A stretch of DNA of 64,000 bases from an uncultured Pelagibacteraceae bacterium (GTDB lineage: Bacteria > Pseudomonadota > Alphaproteobacteria > Pelagibacterales > Pelagibacteraceae): contig CAJQSV010000001.1 of assembly GCA_905616445.1 (NCBI GenBank), positions 124,001 to 188,000 on the forward strand, read 5' to 3'. The translations under genes were made by a program, and so were the position numbers. The notes below the pieces were generated by a model. The model saw only the letters and a list, made by a program, of their open reading frames with translations. It did not search any database and was not told where the DNA came from. Positions 62,847 through 64,000 of the stretch are shown in pieces; position 1 is the stretch's first letter; the number at the start of each line of letters is the position of its first letter.

Positions 62847-63649
62847 TGAGACTAAACTCTCCTCGTATGACTGTGATTTATAATGCTTGTATGAAGGCAT
62901 CTAAATCATTAATTAGAGATTTTGGTGAAATTGAGAAACTTCAAGTTTCAACTAAAGGACCAGGGGATTTTGTTACTGCAGCTGACAAAAGGACTGAAAA
63001 AATAATTATAGAAGAATTGTTAAAGGCTCACCCAGATTATGGAATATTGAGTGAAGAAATTGGTGAAATCAATAAAGAAAATAAAGAACATAGATGGATT
63101 ATTGATCCTATAGATGGAACACTTAATTTTTTAAATGGTATCCCTCACTTTGCAATTTCTGTTGGTTTCGAAGAAAAGGGAGAACTAGTTTGTGGATTAA
63201 TATTTGATCCTATTAAAAATGAAACTTTTTTTGCAGAAAAAGGTTCTGGGGCATTCTTTAATAACTCGAGAATAAGAGTTTCAAAAAAAAATAAATTAAA
63301 AAATTCTATTTTAGCAACGGGCGGACCTAAATTCAATAGTCCAAAAAAAAACAATATTTTTCAGGAGTACATTAAAATTTCAAATTTAGTAGATGCCCCT
63401 ATCAGAAAGTTTGGAAGCGCTGCTCTTGGAATGAGTTATGTTGCAGCCGGAAGATTTGATGCTTACTGGGAGTGGGAATTAAATTATTGGGATATAGCAG
63501 CAGGGATTGTGATTTTAAAAGAAGCAGGAGGATTCATTGAATTTATTGAGCCTGGAACAATAAACTCAACAAAGAGGAATATACTTACTACCAACTCAAG
63601 CATTCTGGACGAGCTTAAAGCTGCTTTAGTTAAAAAAAATATTGAGTAA
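62846..63649 (+). CDS. suhB: Inositol monophosphatase family protein (SuhB-like)
   Basis: Mg2+-dependent phosphatase of the inositol monophosphatase superfamily; SuhB in E. coli also assists rRNA transcription. The 267-residue protein has the active-site motifs [16 protein letters not shown] (Glu metal ligand) and [15 protein letters not shown] (about 89-103), and the C-terminal [11 protein letters not shown]. Substrate could be inositol phosphate or another sugar phosphate. It overlaps efp by one base. Confidence 0.92.
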   Translation: MRLNSPRMTVIYNACMKASKSLIRDFGEIEKLQVSTKGPGDFVTAADKRTEKIIIEELLKAHPDYGILSEEIGEINKENKEHRWIIDPIDGTLNFLNGIPHFAISVGFEEKGELVCGLIFDPIKNETFFAEKGSGAFFNNSRIRVSKKNKLKNSILATGGPKFNSPKKNNIFQEYIKISNLVDAPIRKFGSAALGMSYVAAGRFDAYWEWELNYWDIAAGIVILKEAGGFIEFIEPGTINSTKRNILTTNSSILDELKAALVKKNIE

Positions 63650-63677
63650 ATTGATCGTATGCGCTAAAAGACCACCC

Positions 63678-63902
63678 ATGAAAAAAGAAATACATCCTAA
63701 TTATCATAAAATTAAAGTTGTTATGACTGATGGTAGTGAATTTGAAACAAGATCTACGTGGGGTAAAGAAAATGATATCATGAAACTTGATATCGATCCA
63801 AAATCTCATTCAGCGTGGACAGGTGGCAAACAAAAAATTCTAGATAAAGGGCGTGTAAGTAAATATAATAAAAAATTCGCCGATCTTAGAAATAAAAAAT
63901 AA
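63678..63902 (+). CDS. rpmE: 50S ribosomal protein L31
   Basis: Ribosomal protein at the intersubunit bridge. The ATG at 63678 ([20 protein letters not shown]) is chosen because L31 begins there, giving 74 residues; an upstream TTG at 63642 would add a 12-residue tail outside the family and overlap suhB. The motif [20 protein letters not shown] is typical. The CxxC pairs are absent, so it is the zinc-independent form, the usual one in alphaproteobacteria. Confidence 0.95.
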   Translation: MKKEIHPNYHKIKVVMTDGSEFETRSTWGKENDIMKLDIDPKSHSAWTGGKQKILDKGRVSKYNKKFADLRNKK

Positions 63903-63909
63903 TAAATTG

Positions 63910-64000
63910 ATGTCTGAAACTCCTTTTATGCCAAAAGCTACAGCTGTTTGGCTTGTAGACAATACTACACTAACATTTAAACAAATTGCTGTCTTTTGTA
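63910..64000 (+). CDS. DUF1013/TrcR family protein, N-terminal part only
   Basis: Starts ATG at 63910 and runs off the right edge. The 30 residues seen (MSETPFMPKATAVWLVDNTT and then L-T-F-K-Q-I-A-V-F-C) match the N-terminal helix-turn-helix-like region of the alphaproteobacterial DUF1013 family, named TrcR as a cell-cycle transcription regulator. It follows rpmE by 7 bases, so may be cotranscribed. Function is by family only; the C-terminal part is not visible. Confidence 0.8.
   Translation, partial: MSETPFMPKATAVWLVDNTTLTFKQIAVFC

Noticed and set aside
63642..63677. TTG start and 12-residue extension for L31
   Set aside because: L31 proteins begin at the ATG at 63678; the extension overlaps suhB and has no resemblance.
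1..64000. CRISPR array, prophage, insertion sequence or toxin-antitoxin pair
   Set aside because: No regularly spaced repeats, transposase, integrase, phage structural gene or paired small toxin-like genes were found on either strand.

Overview
This 64 kb window is chromosomal DNA from a SAR11-type alphaproteobacterium (Pelagibacterales, 'Candidatus Pelagibacter'-like). Base composition is very A+T rich by eye (about 30% G+C, not computed). Genes are packed with gaps of a few bases or short overlaps, and convergent neighbours often overlap at their stops. The gene set is alphaproteobacterial: DksA with a degenerate zinc site, zinc-free L31, a DUF1013/TrcR gene and an extended FolP. I place about 69 protein genes and two tRNA genes. 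No insertion sequence, prophage block, CRISPR array or rRNA was seen.

Layout. 1-5 kb: phosphatidylethanolamine synthesis (pssA, psd), icd, alaS. 5-8.3 kb: aldehyde dehydrogenase with its DUF779 partner, then recA with a clear terminator. 8.4-16.1 kb: TolC-type channel, glycerate kinase, DsbA-like isomerase, a GT2/GT39 pair, dksA, a GST, and a ferredoxin reductase/ferredoxin pair. 16.2-23.4 kb: prpE, dihydroorotase, ygfZ, TauE/SafE, tRNA-Leu, nadA-nadC and a small membrane protein. 23.5-29.2 kb (minus): BASS transporter, an unrecognised protein with two predicted winged helices, glySQ, S49 peptidase. 29.4-36.1 kb: isoprenoid genes (ispB-like, dxs, ispA, xseB) with pdxH, aroC and tsaC. 36.1-39.7 kb: an accessory-looking block (ABC-2 exporter, 2OG-oxygenase-like protein, GT17) ending at tRNA-Arg and a decayed tRNA remnant. 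39.7-41.6 kb: rluD and rpoH. 41.6-57.4 kb is a long minus-strand array: purA, thiD, glmM, folP, ftsH, tilS, cpoB, pal, tolB, tolA, tolR, tolQ, a phage-type RuvC, yebC, ymdB-type phosphoesterase, ygfA, zapA and a coiled-coil protein. 57.5-64 kb (plus): tkt, pgk, fba, thiE, efp, suhB, rpmE and the start of a DUF1013 gene.

Themes. The Tol-Pal envelope system is complete and ends at a strong intrinsic terminator. Central carbon genes tkt-pgk-fba lack gap between them. rpoH lies in the window, and ftsH has a match to the alphaproteobacterial heat-shock promoter consensus almost touching its start codon. Several divergent gene pairs are so close that only a -10 element fits, which suggests leaderless or near-leaderless transcripts.

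No wholly new multi-gene system is evident. The best leads are the phage-type RuvC at the place where ruvCAB is expected, the orphan double winged-helix protein, the tRNA-Arg-bounded accessory block with its tRNA relic, the tRNA-Leu with an A1.C72 mismatch, and the candidate regulatory elements upstream of icd, recA, ferredoxin and ftsH.
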